DNA from: Armatimonadota bacterium
GTDB lineage: Bacteria; Armatimonadota; Chthonomonadetes; Chthonomonadales; Chthonomonadaceae
DNA length: 9,704 nt
Reading direction: 5' to 3'
Assembly: GCA_026392135.1 (NCBI GenBank)
Contig: JAPLCR010000596.1
Span: 1 to 9,704, forward strand
Part shown: positions 1-6,612 of the stretch, in pieces
How positions within the stretch are numbered: position 1 is the first letter of the stretch
How the letters are laid out: each line of letters opens with the position of its first letter
Program-made: the position numbers and the translations under genes
Notes under the pieces: generated by a model
What the model was told of the DNA's origin: nothing
What the model saw: only the letters and a program-made list of their open reading frames with translations
Database searches by the model: none

Positions 1-1146
1 ATAGGCTGGCTCTCCGCGACATTCTCCCCGCAAGCCGCTCTGACACCGCTACCAACTGGAACTAGAGGATACTGGTATACAGCAGGGCAGGCAGCGATAT
101 CTTTTCTGGAGACAATACCTGAGCGTAGATTGAATATAACTTTACCGAACGCTCCACAAGCAGATGCCGCTTTTATGAAAATGGCTCCCAAGACTGCATG
201 GCAGATAGCGGAGACGCAACTTCAGCGCGACCCTCTTTCGCAGTCCACGGCGCGTATCGCCGCTGTGGACGACCTGCTGAAGCGCATGATTGTCGCCATA
301 GAGGACGATTTTGACCGATTTTTTGTGCAACCTTTACTGCAAGATATGCGCGTTATCGTCAACCGAAGCAAAGTGGATTTTGGAGTTATTCAGCGCACCT
401 CCATTCTCGCCACGAACCGCATGGTAGCCCGCGTGGATACCAATGCAAGCGCGAACGCCAACATACAAACTCAGCAAGATTTCCTCCAACAGGCTACGCA
501 ACTCGCCCAGATAGGACAGGGAATCGGGCTTCGCAATGTAGCCCGCGCCGCCGAAGGCGCGGCGACTGCTTACACGGCGAGCAAACTCGCTTTTAACGGT
601 AGCGGCAAAGACTTAGGCTCTCTTGCCGCCGGCATAATATCGCTCTTTAACGGGCTTGCCACACTTCCTCAAGACCCGGGCGAAATCTACAGCGTCAATA
701 GCGGCGACTTGATTCAGGTGACCCCCATATTCGACCCCTCCGGTCAGGCGTTGCGGTTCAAATTCGACTTTGCAGGAACCGTGAACGTTCAAGAGCCAAA
801 CGGTACGCGAACGCGGCAACTTCCCCGCGTAGAGCGCCACACTATCAACACCGAAGTGCAGCTCAGCAACCTCGAACTACGCGAAATCTCCCGATTCGAG
901 ACCAACTCGAAAATTGGAGTCCCAGAGCGACGTAGCGGAGGCATCCCGCTCCTGAAAGAGCTTAACTACATTAAGGACATTCCCCTTATAGGCTACTTCG
1001 TGCGCCAAGCAGGCTCCGCCGCCATTCGGCAGGAGAGCCTGATATTAGGGCAGACGACCATCTACCCGACTATTGCGGAGATTATAGACCTGCTATTGGA
1101 ATCTTCGCGAGGAAGAGCGAACGAGACGCCAGACGAACTCAAGTAG
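1..1146 (+). CDS. Secretin-like outer-membrane channel protein, C-terminal part (5' end outside window)
   Basis: The frame is open from base 1, so this is the 3' part of a longer gene with 381 visible codons; the TTG at 130 is only an internal codon. Visible residues 1-220 are mixed, with an Ala/Gln-rich helical stretch around 150-200. From about residue 234 the layout resembles the beta-domain of secretins: 'LIQVTPIFDPSG', alternating strands, 'TINTEVQLSNLELREI', then 'GGIPLLKELNYIKDIPLIGYF' territory (about 313-333), followed by 'ESLILGQTTIYPTI'. This matches the family's 'VPlLgdIPllG.lFr ... eLlifitPti' ending. Secretins form outer-membrane gates for type II secretion and type IV pili, and a pseudopilin lies 7.6 kb downstream, but direct linkage is not shown. 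The usual 'dG.tvvlgGl' turn is replaced by 'LSNLELREISRFETNS', so this is a divergent member or a secretin-fold relative. A strong terminator follows, so it is probably the last gene of its operon. Confidence 0.5.
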   Translation: MGWLSATFSPQAALTPLPTGTRGYWYTAGQAAISFLETIPERRLNITLPNAPQADAAFMKMAPKTAWQIAETQLQRDPLSQSTARIAAVDDLLKRMIVAIEDDFDRFFVQPLLQDMRVIVNRSKVDFGVIQRTSILATNRMVARVDTNASANANIQTQQDFLQQATQLAQIGQGIGLRNVARAAEGAATAYTASKLAFNGSGKDLGSLAAGIISLFNGLATLPQDPGEIYSVNSGDLIQVTPIFDPSGQALRFKFDFAGTVNVQEPNGTRTRQLPRVERHTINTEVQLSNLELREISRFETNSKIGVPERRSGGIPLLKELNYIKDIPLIGYFVRQAGSAAIRQESLILGQTTIYPTIAEIIDLLLESSRGRANETPDELK

Positions 1147-1152
1147 AGGGGG

Positions 1153-1167
1153 CTAAAGTCGCTTTAG
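1153..1167 (+). repeat. Small inverted repeat after the secretin-like gene
   Basis: CTAAAG and CTTTAG form a perfect 6-base-pair stem with a TCG loop, 6 bases after the stop codon and just ahead of the main terminator. It has no T-tract of its own. It may protect the transcript 3' end or be chance. Confidence 0.4.
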
Positions 1168-1173
1168 GCGAAT

Positions 1174-1211
1174 GAGGGGGCGGCGCAGTTTTGCGCCGCC
1201 CCCTCTGTTTT
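1174..1211 (+). terminator. Rho-independent terminator of the secretin-like gene
   Basis: A perfect 14-base-pair GC-rich stem (1174-1187 paired with 1192-1205, left arm GAGGGGGCGGCGCA) closes a GTTT tetraloop and is followed by the T-rich TGTTTTCTT. It lies 28 bases after the stop codon at 1144-1146. No T-tract lies on the opposite side, so it should act only on plus-strand transcripts. Confidence 0.9.
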
Positions 1212-1229
1212 CTTGTGATCGGGGGTGTT

Positions 1230-1452
1230 TTACGCGTCTTGAGCGGAAAGGTGAGACCTCTCATAGACTTCGGTGAGATGCTATGGAATGACGTGCGCGT
1301 AGACTTGCGTGGTGACGAGCTGGGTGTGACCGAGTAATTCTTGCACGACGGGGTGCGTACCGAAGGAGTGATGTAGGATGTACAGGGTGGCTTTGAAGCG
1401 TTCAGAGGTGATTTTGAAGTAGCTGTTGAAGGTACACCCTATACCCCTATCC
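1230..1452 (-). pseudogene. Decayed tyrosine recombinase (XerC/XerD-like integrase), C-terminal remnant
   Basis: Read on the minus strand, the frame gives 'KATLYILHHSFGTH', then 'PVVQELLGHTQL' and 'TTQVYAHVIP', then a TAG stop (1281-1283), and in the same frame 'HLTEVYERSHLSAQDA' and TAA (1230-1232). This matches the Xer/integrase C-terminus: H-x-L-R-H-S-F-A-T-H, V-V-Q-E-L-L-G-H, T-T-Q-x-Y-T-H-V and the tail L-x-E-V-Y-x-x-x-H. Three lesions are visible. The catalytic H-x-L-R is Y-I-L-H, so both His and Arg are lost. About ten residues are missing between 'FGTH' and 'VVQELLGH'. An in-frame nonsense codon precedes the tail. The third-box His and the nucleophile Tyr survive. No N-terminal SAM-like or core domain is present, so it cannot be an active recombinase. 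It is probably a leftover of a mobile element or a duplicated xer gene. Confidence 0.8.
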
Positions 1453-1578
1453 AGAAGGAGCATACCGAGACGGTTTACGCGAAAGGCTTTTGAGGGATGC
1501 CGTCGCGCCTGCCTCGCGCTCATGCACTTTGTATACTTTGCGTAGATCTCGAACGACGATGTGTGGATTTCCCGACAT
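1447..1578 (-). pseudogene. Truncated N-terminus of an ABC transporter ATP-binding protein
   Basis: On the minus strand an ATG at 1578 opens a 43-residue frame beginning 'MSGNPHIVVRDLRKVYKVHE', followed by 'REAGATASLKSL', and it ends at TAG (1447-1449). This is the typical opening of ABC-2-type export ATPases: 'I.V..L.K.YKV..RE.G..ASLKSLF', normally followed by the A-loop aromatic, 'AV..vsF' and the Walker A box. Everything after 'KSL' is missing; the last 11 residues do not continue the family. A good Shine-Dalgarno (AGAGGT on the minus strand) lies about nine bases before the ATG, so the true gene start is preserved. The reading frame runs directly into the recombinase remnant, so the ATPase was cut off by deletion or rearrangement. 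It could encode a short peptide but not a nucleotide-binding domain. Confidence 0.7.
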
Positions 1579-1895
1579 TCTTACTGACCTCTTTGTTCTC
1601 TGGAGAGGGTTAAATACTCTACTACTCTATTAACGCACAAAAGGCTACTATTTTTCAAGGGTGGCTATCAAAATTCTACATGAATTTTACGCAAAACTCT
1701 GTAATTGAACCCCAACAGACTGATAGAGCAGGCAACTCTCCAATAGGCTCAAAACCGTAAGCCCTTCCATGAGCATAACGAAGCATTAAATGTGGAATGC
1801 AGTATGACGACACAGTGCCTGAAAGCCACCATAGCCCCACCATATTTTTTATAGAGCAGGACGTTGCCCTTCTTTTGGTGAACTCATTGCGTACT
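1579..1895. other. Gene-free region between ABC relic and sugar-acid operon
   Basis: This 317-base stretch separates the minus-strand ABC relic start from the plus-strand kinase. It is visibly more AT-rich than the flanking genes and must carry the operon's promoter, but no convincing -35/-10 pair was found for the plus strand. On the minus strand, TTGAAA (1658-1653) followed after 19 bases by TTAATA is a weak candidate for the relic's old promoter. The minus frame from 1843 to 1676 gives a protein-like string ('PHLMLRYAHGRAYGFEPIG') without a ribosome binding site or recognised family; I do not call it a gene. Confidence 0.6.
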
Positions 1896-3092
1896 ATGCA
1901 AACATCTATGCAGTTCGGGATAGTTGCGGATGACCTAACGGGCGCGGCGGATGTGGCGGCTCCCTTCGCAGTGCGGGGGCTTTCCGCATCTGTCGCGCTG
2001 GAGTACAGTGCGGAGGTAGAGACGGAGGTCAGCGTCTGGAACACCGATACCCGCGCCCTACAAGACGAACGAGAGATTACGTGGCGTATCGAGAGGGTCG
2101 CTGAGTGCCTGAAACAGTCCGCACCAACCTATCTCTATAAAAAGGTGGATAGCGCGTTACGGGGTTGGCTGGCGTTGGAGTTGGAGGTGTGGCGCAGGGC
2201 GTTTCCACAAGGGGTCGCCATTATCTGCCCTGCGTTCCCCGCGAATGGGCGCACCGTGGAGGGCGATAGCCTCTTCGTGAACGGTAGGCTTTGGCAGGAG
2301 ACGGAGTTCGCCCCGCCGGACGAAGCGCGGGGCGTGGTGGAGGTGTTCGGGGTTGCAGGTAAGGCGGTGACGCTCTCCTTGGAAGAGGTACGGGCGGGGA
2401 AAACCCCTCTGTGTGAGACACTCTTGAGTATCCCGAAAGGCGGGGTGGCTCTCTGTTCTGCGGCGACGGAAGCCGACCTTGACGCTCTAGCAGAGGCACT
2501 GGCATACGCGCCAACGCGGTATCTGCCTGTCGGTTCCGCTGGGCTATCACGAGCGATGGCGCGACGGCTACCGATGCTGACATCGCCCGCGCCTGACCTG
2601 TTGACCCCGTTTCAGGAAGGTTGTGTTCTCGCGATTGTTGGTAGCCGCCATGCCGCGAGTCGAAATCAAGCCAAGCGCGTAGCGGAGAGACTGGGAGTCA
2701 CTCCTGTGGTTTGGAATGACGGGCGCGAAGCCGCTACAGTGCAAGAGATACGCCACCTCTTTGGTACAGGAGCGCGTTGTGTTCTCCTCACGACACCGGA
2801 AACGGCTTCAAACCTCGCGCTATCAGCGGGGCTTGGAAGAGTTGTAGGGCAGGCTCTACACGCCCTCCCAAGCGTTCGCACTCTCTTCTTGACGGGGGGC
2901 GACACCGCCTATCATGTCGCGAAGGCTCTGGATATTACGCACATGGAGGTATTGGGAGAGTTGGAGCCGGGGCTGGTTCGCGGGATACTACACTCTCGAA
3001 CAGGGGAGTCTTGGGCAGTGATTACAAAGGCGGGAGGCTTCGGGAGTCCCGACACGCTCTCCCGTATACTGATAAAGGAGAAGGCTTTTTGA
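1896..3092 (+). CDS. Four-carbon acid sugar kinase (former DUF1537; D-threonate/D-erythronate/3-oxo-tetronate 4-kinase family)
   Basis: This cytoplasmic kinase phosphorylates the 4-hydroxyl of a four-carbon sugar acid using ATP. From the ATG at 1896 it has 398 residues, in the family's usual range. The N-terminal substrate domain shows 'FGIVADDLTGAAD' (7-19), 'YKKVDSALRG' (81-90) and 'CPAFPANGRTV' (111-121). The C-terminal nucleotide domain shows 'GSAGLSR' (213-219), 'GSRHAASRNQ' (249-258), 'TGGDTA' (333-338), 'GELEPGLVRG' (354-363) and 'TKAGGFGSPDTL' (377-388). All family motifs are intact. The frame stays open upstream to an ATG at 1797, but those 33 residues do not resemble the family, which begins just before 'FGIVADDLTGA'. 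ATG 1896 or 1908 is therefore preferred, although neither has a good Shine-Dalgarno. The stop overlaps the pdxA start by 4 bases, implying translational coupling. A PdxA2 partner points to D-threonate or D-erythronate as substrate; the exact sugar acid cannot be read from sequence. Confidence 0.93.
   Translation: MQTSMQFGIVADDLTGAADVAAPFAVRGLSASVALEYSAEVETEVSVWNTDTRALQDEREITWRIERVAECLKQSAPTYLYKKVDSALRGWLALELEVWRRAFPQGVAIICPAFPANGRTVEGDSLFVNGRLWQETEFAPPDEARGVVEVFGVAGKAVTLSLEEVRAGKTPLCETLLSIPKGGVALCSAATEADLDALAEALAYAPTRYLPVGSAGLSRAMARRLPMLTSPAPDLLTPFQEGCVLAIVGSRHAASRNQAKRVAERLGVTPVVWNDGREAATVQEIRHLFGTGARCVLLTTPETASNLALSAGLGRVVGQALHALPSVRTLFLTGGDTAYHVAKALDITHMEVLGELEPGLVRGILHSRTGESWAVITKAGGFGSPDTLSRILIKEKAF
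3074..3080 (+). promoter_or_regulatory. Ribosome binding site fixing the pdxA TTG start
   Basis: AAAGGAG lies eight bases before the TTG at 3089. It supports that start over the 104-residue in-frame extension running back to 2777, which overlaps the kinase gene and carries no PdxA-like sequence. Confidence 0.85.
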
Positions 3093-4105
3093 AAGAGAGT
3101 TTACCGCATCTCGCTATAACGATGGGAGACCCTGCGGGTGTGGGCGCAGAGGTAGTTTTGAAAGCCCTTCAGCATGAGTCGGTTTATGAGCAGTGTGTGC
3201 CGCTTGTGTTTGGAGATGTTCTCTACCTTCAAAAAGTGGCGAAGGAGATGCGCCTGCCTCTGCGCGTAATGCCTGCCGCTGAAGGGGTTCCAGATACCGA
3301 TGTCGTCTGCGTGGTTCAGTCTACACGGGCAGATTTGAGCGGGGTTCGCTTCGGTGAACTGTCGGCGGAGGCGGGGCGAGCGGGCGGCGACTCGGTGGTC
3401 GTGGCGGCGCAAGCGGTCATGTCGGGAGAGTTCTCGGCAGTGGTCACGGCTCCTCTAAATAAAGAGGCGATGGCGATGGGAGGCTACGCCTATCCGGGAC
3501 ACACGGAGTTACTCGCCGACATAACCCGCACTGAGAAGTACGGGATGCTCCTCTTATCGGGTAATCTACGGGTAATACACGTCAGTACGCACGTCTCTCT
3601 GCGTGAAGCAATTGAGCGGGTGAAGACGGCGCGAATATTGGAGTGCATTCGGCTCGGTGCTACAGCGTGCCGGAGTCTGGGTATTGTGCAACCGCATATC
3701 GCCGTCGCAGGGTTGAACCCGCACGCGGGAGAGCATGGGCTATTCGGGATGGAGGACGCTGAGGAGATTGCGCCCGCCGTTTCAGCGGCTCTAGCAGAGG
3801 GTATCCATGCCGAGGGTCCCCTACCCCCTGACACCGTTTTTGCGAAGACGGCGAATGGCGATTACGATTTGGTGGTCGCTATGTACCACGACCAGGGGCA
3901 CATTCCGGTGAAGCTGCATGGCTTCGATACAGGCGTAAATGTGACGCTAGGCTTGCCGATAATACGGGTCTCTGTAGACCATGGCACAGCATTTGATATT
4001 GCAGGTAAGGGCATCGCACGCGAACAGAGTATGCTGGAAGCGATTCGAGTGGCGACGCTCATGGTTCACGCAAAACAACAGGATTTTAAGGAGAAGCAAA
4101 GATGA
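3089..4105 (+). CDS. pdxA: 4-hydroxythreonine-4-phosphate dehydrogenase family protein (PdxA2-type, tetronate-4-phosphate dehydrogenase)
   Basis: PdxA-family enzymes use NAD(P)+ and a divalent metal to oxidise and decarboxylate a 4-phosphorylated hydroxy acid. PdxA itself serves vitamin B6 synthesis. PdxA2 paralogues next to DUF1537 kinases convert D-threonate or D-erythronate 4-phosphate to dihydroxyacetone phosphate and CO2. The protein has 338 residues, close to the usual 330. It shows 'ITMGDPAGVGAE' (10-21), 'VVTAPLNKEAM' (118-128), 'YPGHTELLAD' (135-144), 'STHVSLREAI' (166-175), 'GLNPHAGEHGLFG' (208-220), 'DTVF' (248-251), 'MYHDQGHIPVK' (265-275) and 'GVNVTLGLPIIRVSVDHGTA' (282-301). His168, His212 and His267 fit the three metal ligands of E. 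coli PdxA (166, 211, 266), and His138 the GHTE substrate histidine. The start is TTG with a strong ribosome binding site, overlapping the kinase stop as TTGA. Context favours the PdxA2 role, but a B6 role cannot be excluded if the genome has no other pdxA. Confidence 0.93.
   Translation: MKESLPHLAITMGDPAGVGAEVVLKALQHESVYEQCVPLVFGDVLYLQKVAKEMRLPLRVMPAAEGVPDTDVVCVVQSTRADLSGVRFGELSAEAGRAGGDSVVVAAQAVMSGEFSAVVTAPLNKEAMAMGGYAYPGHTELLADITRTEKYGMLLLSGNLRVIHVSTHVSLREAIERVKTARILECIRLGATACRSLGIVQPHIAVAGLNPHAGEHGLFGMEDAEEIAPAVSAALAEGIHAEGPLPPDTVFAKTANGDYDLVVAMYHDQGHIPVKLHGFDTGVNVTLGLPIIRVSVDHGTAFDIAGKGIAREQSMLEAIRVATLMVHAKQQDFKEKQR
4088..4093 (+). promoter_or_regulatory. Ribosome binding site of the LarA-like gene
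   Basis: AAGGAG sits inside the end of pdxA, eight bases before the ATG at 4102. With the ATGA overlap (4102-4105) it shows tight translational coupling. Confidence 0.85.
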
Positions 4106-5442
4106 GTCGTATGATAACGGTTTCGCTCCCTCTGGATATATACACCTATCCCGACATCCCTCTGCCGGAGGTATGGACGGTGGAGCAGTTGGAGAGCAGA
4201 ACGCCTCTCACTGCGGATGAGGTGACGGCGCAGGCGCGTCAGGCGGTAAGGGGGCTTCTACAAGACCCGCGCCTTAAAGCGGGCGCAACTGTCGCGGTGG
4301 GTGTTGGCAGCCGGGGGCTAGATAATCTAGTTCCGGTTGTTCGCGCCGTGATTTCAGAGTTAAAAGCGAATGGTCTGTGTCCGTTCATTATTCCTGCAAT
4401 GGGAAGTCACGGCGGCGCGACGGATGAGGGGCAACGGCAGGTTCTTGCAGACTACGGCGTTACGGAGGAGAGCGCGGGTACGGAGATTCGCTCTTCAATG
4501 GAGACCGTCTTCATGGGCGAACTGACGGGCACGGACGCAGGCGACTACGTGGGGCAGAAGGTCTACGCGGACAAAAACGCCCACTCCGCCGACGCTATCC
4601 TGCTTATCAACCGCATCAAGCACCACACGGACTTTAAGGGCGAGATTGAGAGCGGCATCGCCAAGATGAGCGTTATCGGGCTAGGCAAGCGCTTTGGCGC
4701 GGAGTGCGTACATCAGTACGGCGTAAACGGTCTACGCGACCTCGTGCCGCGTATCGCCCGTTTTCTCGTTGCGAAACTCCCGATAGTAGGCGGTGTCGCA
4801 CTCATCGAAAACAACTTTGGGAAGACCTGTGAAATCCACACGCTTCCCGCGAATCAAATTGCAAACGAGGGCGAAAAAGCACTTCTATCTCACTCTCGCG
4901 CACTTGCGCCTCACCTGCCTTTCGATGAGCTGGACGCACTGGTTGTTGACGAGATGGGCAAGAATATCAGCGGCGCGGGGATGGACACGCACGTTATCGG
5001 GCGCGGGTTTCTGCCTAGCCTGAAAGAGGAGGAGTGGGGTAAGCCGGACGTGCGCCTTATCGCTGTTCTTGACCTTACGAAAGAGTCGCACGGCAACGCA
5101 ACGGCACTTGGCTTGGCGGATATTACGACTCAGGCTCTGATAGAGAAAGCCGACTTCACTACAACCTTCATCAACCTGCGAACGAGCGGCGAAGGCGGGG
5201 CGTTGCGGGGGCGTATTCCTCTCATTATGCCGACGAAAGAGGACTGCGTGCGTACTATGTACGGAATTTGCGGTCGCAAAACCCGTGAGGAGGTGCGCTT
5301 TGCCCGTATCAAAAATACGGCAGACGTGCAGTATATCGAAATCTCAGCCTCCCTGCTGGAGGAGGCGCGAAACAACCCGCAGCTACGAGTATTAGAGGGT
5401 TCGCACCCCCTAGACTTGAACTGCTCTGTCTCTGCCTGCTAG
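4102..5442 (+). CDS. LarA-like nickel-pincer racemase/epimerase homologue (LarA/DUF2088 superfamily)
   Basis: LarA enzymes interconvert 2-hydroxy acid stereoisomers by hydride transfer through a nickel-pincer (NPN) cofactor tethered to a lysine. This 446-residue protein has a Rossmann-like N-terminal domain ('TVAVGVGSRGLDN', 63-75), 'GSHGGATDEGQ' (101-111), the block 'NRIKHHTDFKGEIESGIAKM' (170-189), 'IGLGKRFGAECVHQYG' (192-207) and 'DEMGKNISGAGMDTHVIGRG' (283-302). Compared with lactate racemase of Lactiplantibacillus plantarum (His108, His174, Lys184, His200), plausible equivalents are His103, His174 or His175, Lys188 and His204. The Lys-to-His spacing of 16 is identical. It belongs to a LarA-homologue branch with the 'HTDF.GEIESG..KM' motif, not canonical lactate racemase. 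It overlaps pdxA by 4 bases, so it is co-translated with a tetronate-degrading pair and probably acts at C2 of a sugar acid. LarB, LarC and LarE, which make the cofactor, are not in the window. The specific reaction is inference. Confidence 0.85.
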   Translation: MSRMITVSLPLDIYTYPDIPLPEVWTVEQLESRTPLTADEVTAQARQAVRGLLQDPRLKAGATVAVGVGSRGLDNLVPVVRAVISELKANGLCPFIIPAMGSHGGATDEGQRQVLADYGVTEESAGTEIRSSMETVFMGELTGTDAGDYVGQKVYADKNAHSADAILLINRIKHHTDFKGEIESGIAKMSVIGLGKRFGAECVHQYGVNGLRDLVPRIARFLVAKLPIVGGVALIENNFGKTCEIHTLPANQIANEGEKALLSHSRALAPHLPFDELDALVVDEMGKNISGAGMDTHVIGRGFLPSLKEEEWGKPDVRLIAVLDLTKESHGNATALGLADITTQALIEKADFTTTFINLRTSGEGGALRGRIPLIMPTKEDCVRTMYGICGRKTREEVRFARIKNTADVQYIEISASLLEEARNNPQLRVLEGSHPLDLNCSVSAC

Positions 5443-5457
5443 TCTTTAGCGGGCTTT

Positions 5458-5504
5458 TCCGGTCTCCCTGAACGCCTGTACAGAGGATTTCGGGGCTGAC
5501 CGGA
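5458..5504 (+). repeat. Inverted repeat between sugar-acid operon and paralogue pair
   Basis: TCCGGTC (5458-5464) and GACCGGA (5498-5504) are a perfect 7-base inverted repeat with a 33-base spacer and no T-tract. It could be a weak transcript-end structure or an operator. The 96-base gap holds no other clear signal; no promoter for the next gene was identified, so read-through from the operon is possible. Confidence 0.35.
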
Positions 5505-5538
5505 GCGGGAAGTGAACGGAGGCTAAAAAGGCGCAAAA

Positions 5539-6612
5539 ATGGATCAGCACCCCGATGCTAAGAGCGCAATTCGATTATCGCGGCGACAGCGACAGGATTT
5601 GCTGTATATGTGCCGTTGTGTCTTTTTGGCGCGTTGGCGCGGGGCGAAGCCCCGACAGTACGCCATCAGCGTATGGGACATCTATCTTTACGTTCTAAAC
5701 ACAAACCCACGAAACTGCCTCAGCATGAGCTACTATCTGGGAGCGTTAGCCGGATTCTCTGGAATGGAGACACATGAAGAGGGCAAACAGACTCTCGCAC
5801 AAAAACTGATTCATGTCTTAAAGGCGCGTTATAGTCGCGCCTACATTCGAGATTTCACTCTGTTCGCCTTCATACTACTACTCTATTCCAGGGATTTCCT
5901 CGCACTGTTTTTCGAGGGAATAGCTCCCCCGGTTTTAGGATGCGCTATCGGATGCACGGCACTTTTTGATATGCTTGCGGTGTATGCGCTTACTGCTCAA
6001 ATACGCCGACATAGTATCTTCCTGCTGGGCGAGCTAGGCGTGGTGGAGGCGATACCCACTCTCAGTCAGCAGAGATACCGGAAGCATCACGCTACCCTAT
6101 GCCAGATACTGTCAGAACTAACTCCCGCGCACTATGGCGCGTTTGACCGTGAGACGGTTCTGAACCTTTGCCGTATTCTGGAAGAGGAGCGCTTCTCCAT
6201 CACCCTTAATACCCATTCGAGAACCCGCTGTTTGTTAGAAGCCCTTAGCAAGATTGGGGACTCGCGGGCTATTCCAAGTGTCGTATTGCTACAAAAATAC
6301 CTTGCAGCACGAGAAAAAGCCTACAATGAGGCGTTATTCCGCAAGCAGTTTAGGCATCTAAGGCAGCACGCCAGCGAGGACGCTAGATTCCTTCGTCCGC
6401 CAGAGCCAGTGAAGCCTTTCGCCGAGTTGCAAGCGCGTATCGCGAGTCTATTGAAGACACTGGAGGAGAGGCGCATACAGGAGGAGTTGCACGACAACCT
6501 ACTTCGCGGAAGCTCCGCGCCGCAAGACACGAGCGAACTTCTGCGCCCTATAACGGGCAAAACTGAACAAGAGCCACCGGAGCAACTGCTAAGAGGGGTG
6601 AACCATGAATGA
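5539..6612 (+). CDS. Unrecognised membrane-hairpin, HEAT-like protein with shared C-terminal tail (paralogue A)
   Basis: I recognise no named family. The 357-residue protein starts with a basic region (1-50), has two hydrophobic segments (about 105-125, interrupted by Arg118-Asp119, and 129-151), and then two HEAT-like helix pairs: 'FLLGELGVVEAIPTL' (161-175) and 'LEALSKIGDSRAIPSVVLL' (233-251). A charged, likely coiled-coil stretch (252-315) precedes a tail with three copies of an LLR motif: 'DNLLRG', 'SELLRP' and 'EQLLRG' (319-353). It is homologous throughout to the next gene, for example 'LTPAHYGAFDRETVLNL' against 'LTSNHYRAFDQETIPNL'. AAAAGG (5526-5531) can serve as ribosome binding site seven bases before the ATG. 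The stop lies 8 bases inside the next gene, so the pair is co-translated. HEAT repeats usually mediate protein binding; a membrane-anchored scaffold is only a guess. Confidence 0.8.
   Translation: MDQHPDAKSAIRLSRRQRQDLLYMCRCVFLARWRGAKPRQYAISVWDIYLYVLNTNPRNCLSMSYYLGALAGFSGMETHEEGKQTLAQKLIHVLKARYSRAYIRDFTLFAFILLLYSRDFLALFFEGIAPPVLGCAIGCTALFDMLAVYALTAQIRRHSIFLLGELGVVEAIPTLSQQRYRKHHATLCQILSELTPAHYGAFDRETVLNLCRILEEERFSITLNTHSRTRCLLEALSKIGDSRAIPSVVLLQKYLAAREKAYNEALFRKQFRHLRQHASEDARFLRPPEPVKPFAELQARIASLLKTLEERRIQEELHDNLLRGSSAPQDTSELLRPITGKTEQEPPEQLLRGVNHE
6451..6608 (+). repeat. Tail repeat, copy 1 (3' end of paralogue A plus RBS and ATG of paralogue B)
   Basis: This 158-base segment aligns without gaps to 7574-7731 (offset 1123) with about 14 mismatches counted by eye, most of them synonymous. 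It covers the last ~52 codons of paralogue A, the AGAGGGG ribosome binding site (6592-6598) and the ATG of paralogue B. Confidence 0.9.

Noticed and set aside
1281..1523. Reading 1281-1523 (minus) as an intact 80-residue gene
   Set aside because: Its first part is the ABC relic read in another frame, and its recombinase part lacks catalytic residues and continues in frame beyond a nonsense codon; it is a relic, not a gene.
1797..1895. In-frame 33-residue extension of the sugar-acid kinase from ATG 1797
   Set aside because: No ribosome binding site and no resemblance to the family, which starts just before the 'ADDLTGA' motif; the region is AT-rich like intergenic DNA.
1676..2044. Minus-strand frame of 122 codons across the operon upstream region
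   Set aside because: Half of it is antisense to the kinase; the remaining part is protein-like in places but has no RBS, no recognised family and no supported start.
2777..3088. 104-residue in-frame extension upstream of pdxA
   Set aside because: It overlaps the conserved C-terminus of the kinase in another frame, has no PdxA-like content, and a well-placed RBS marks the TTG at 3089.
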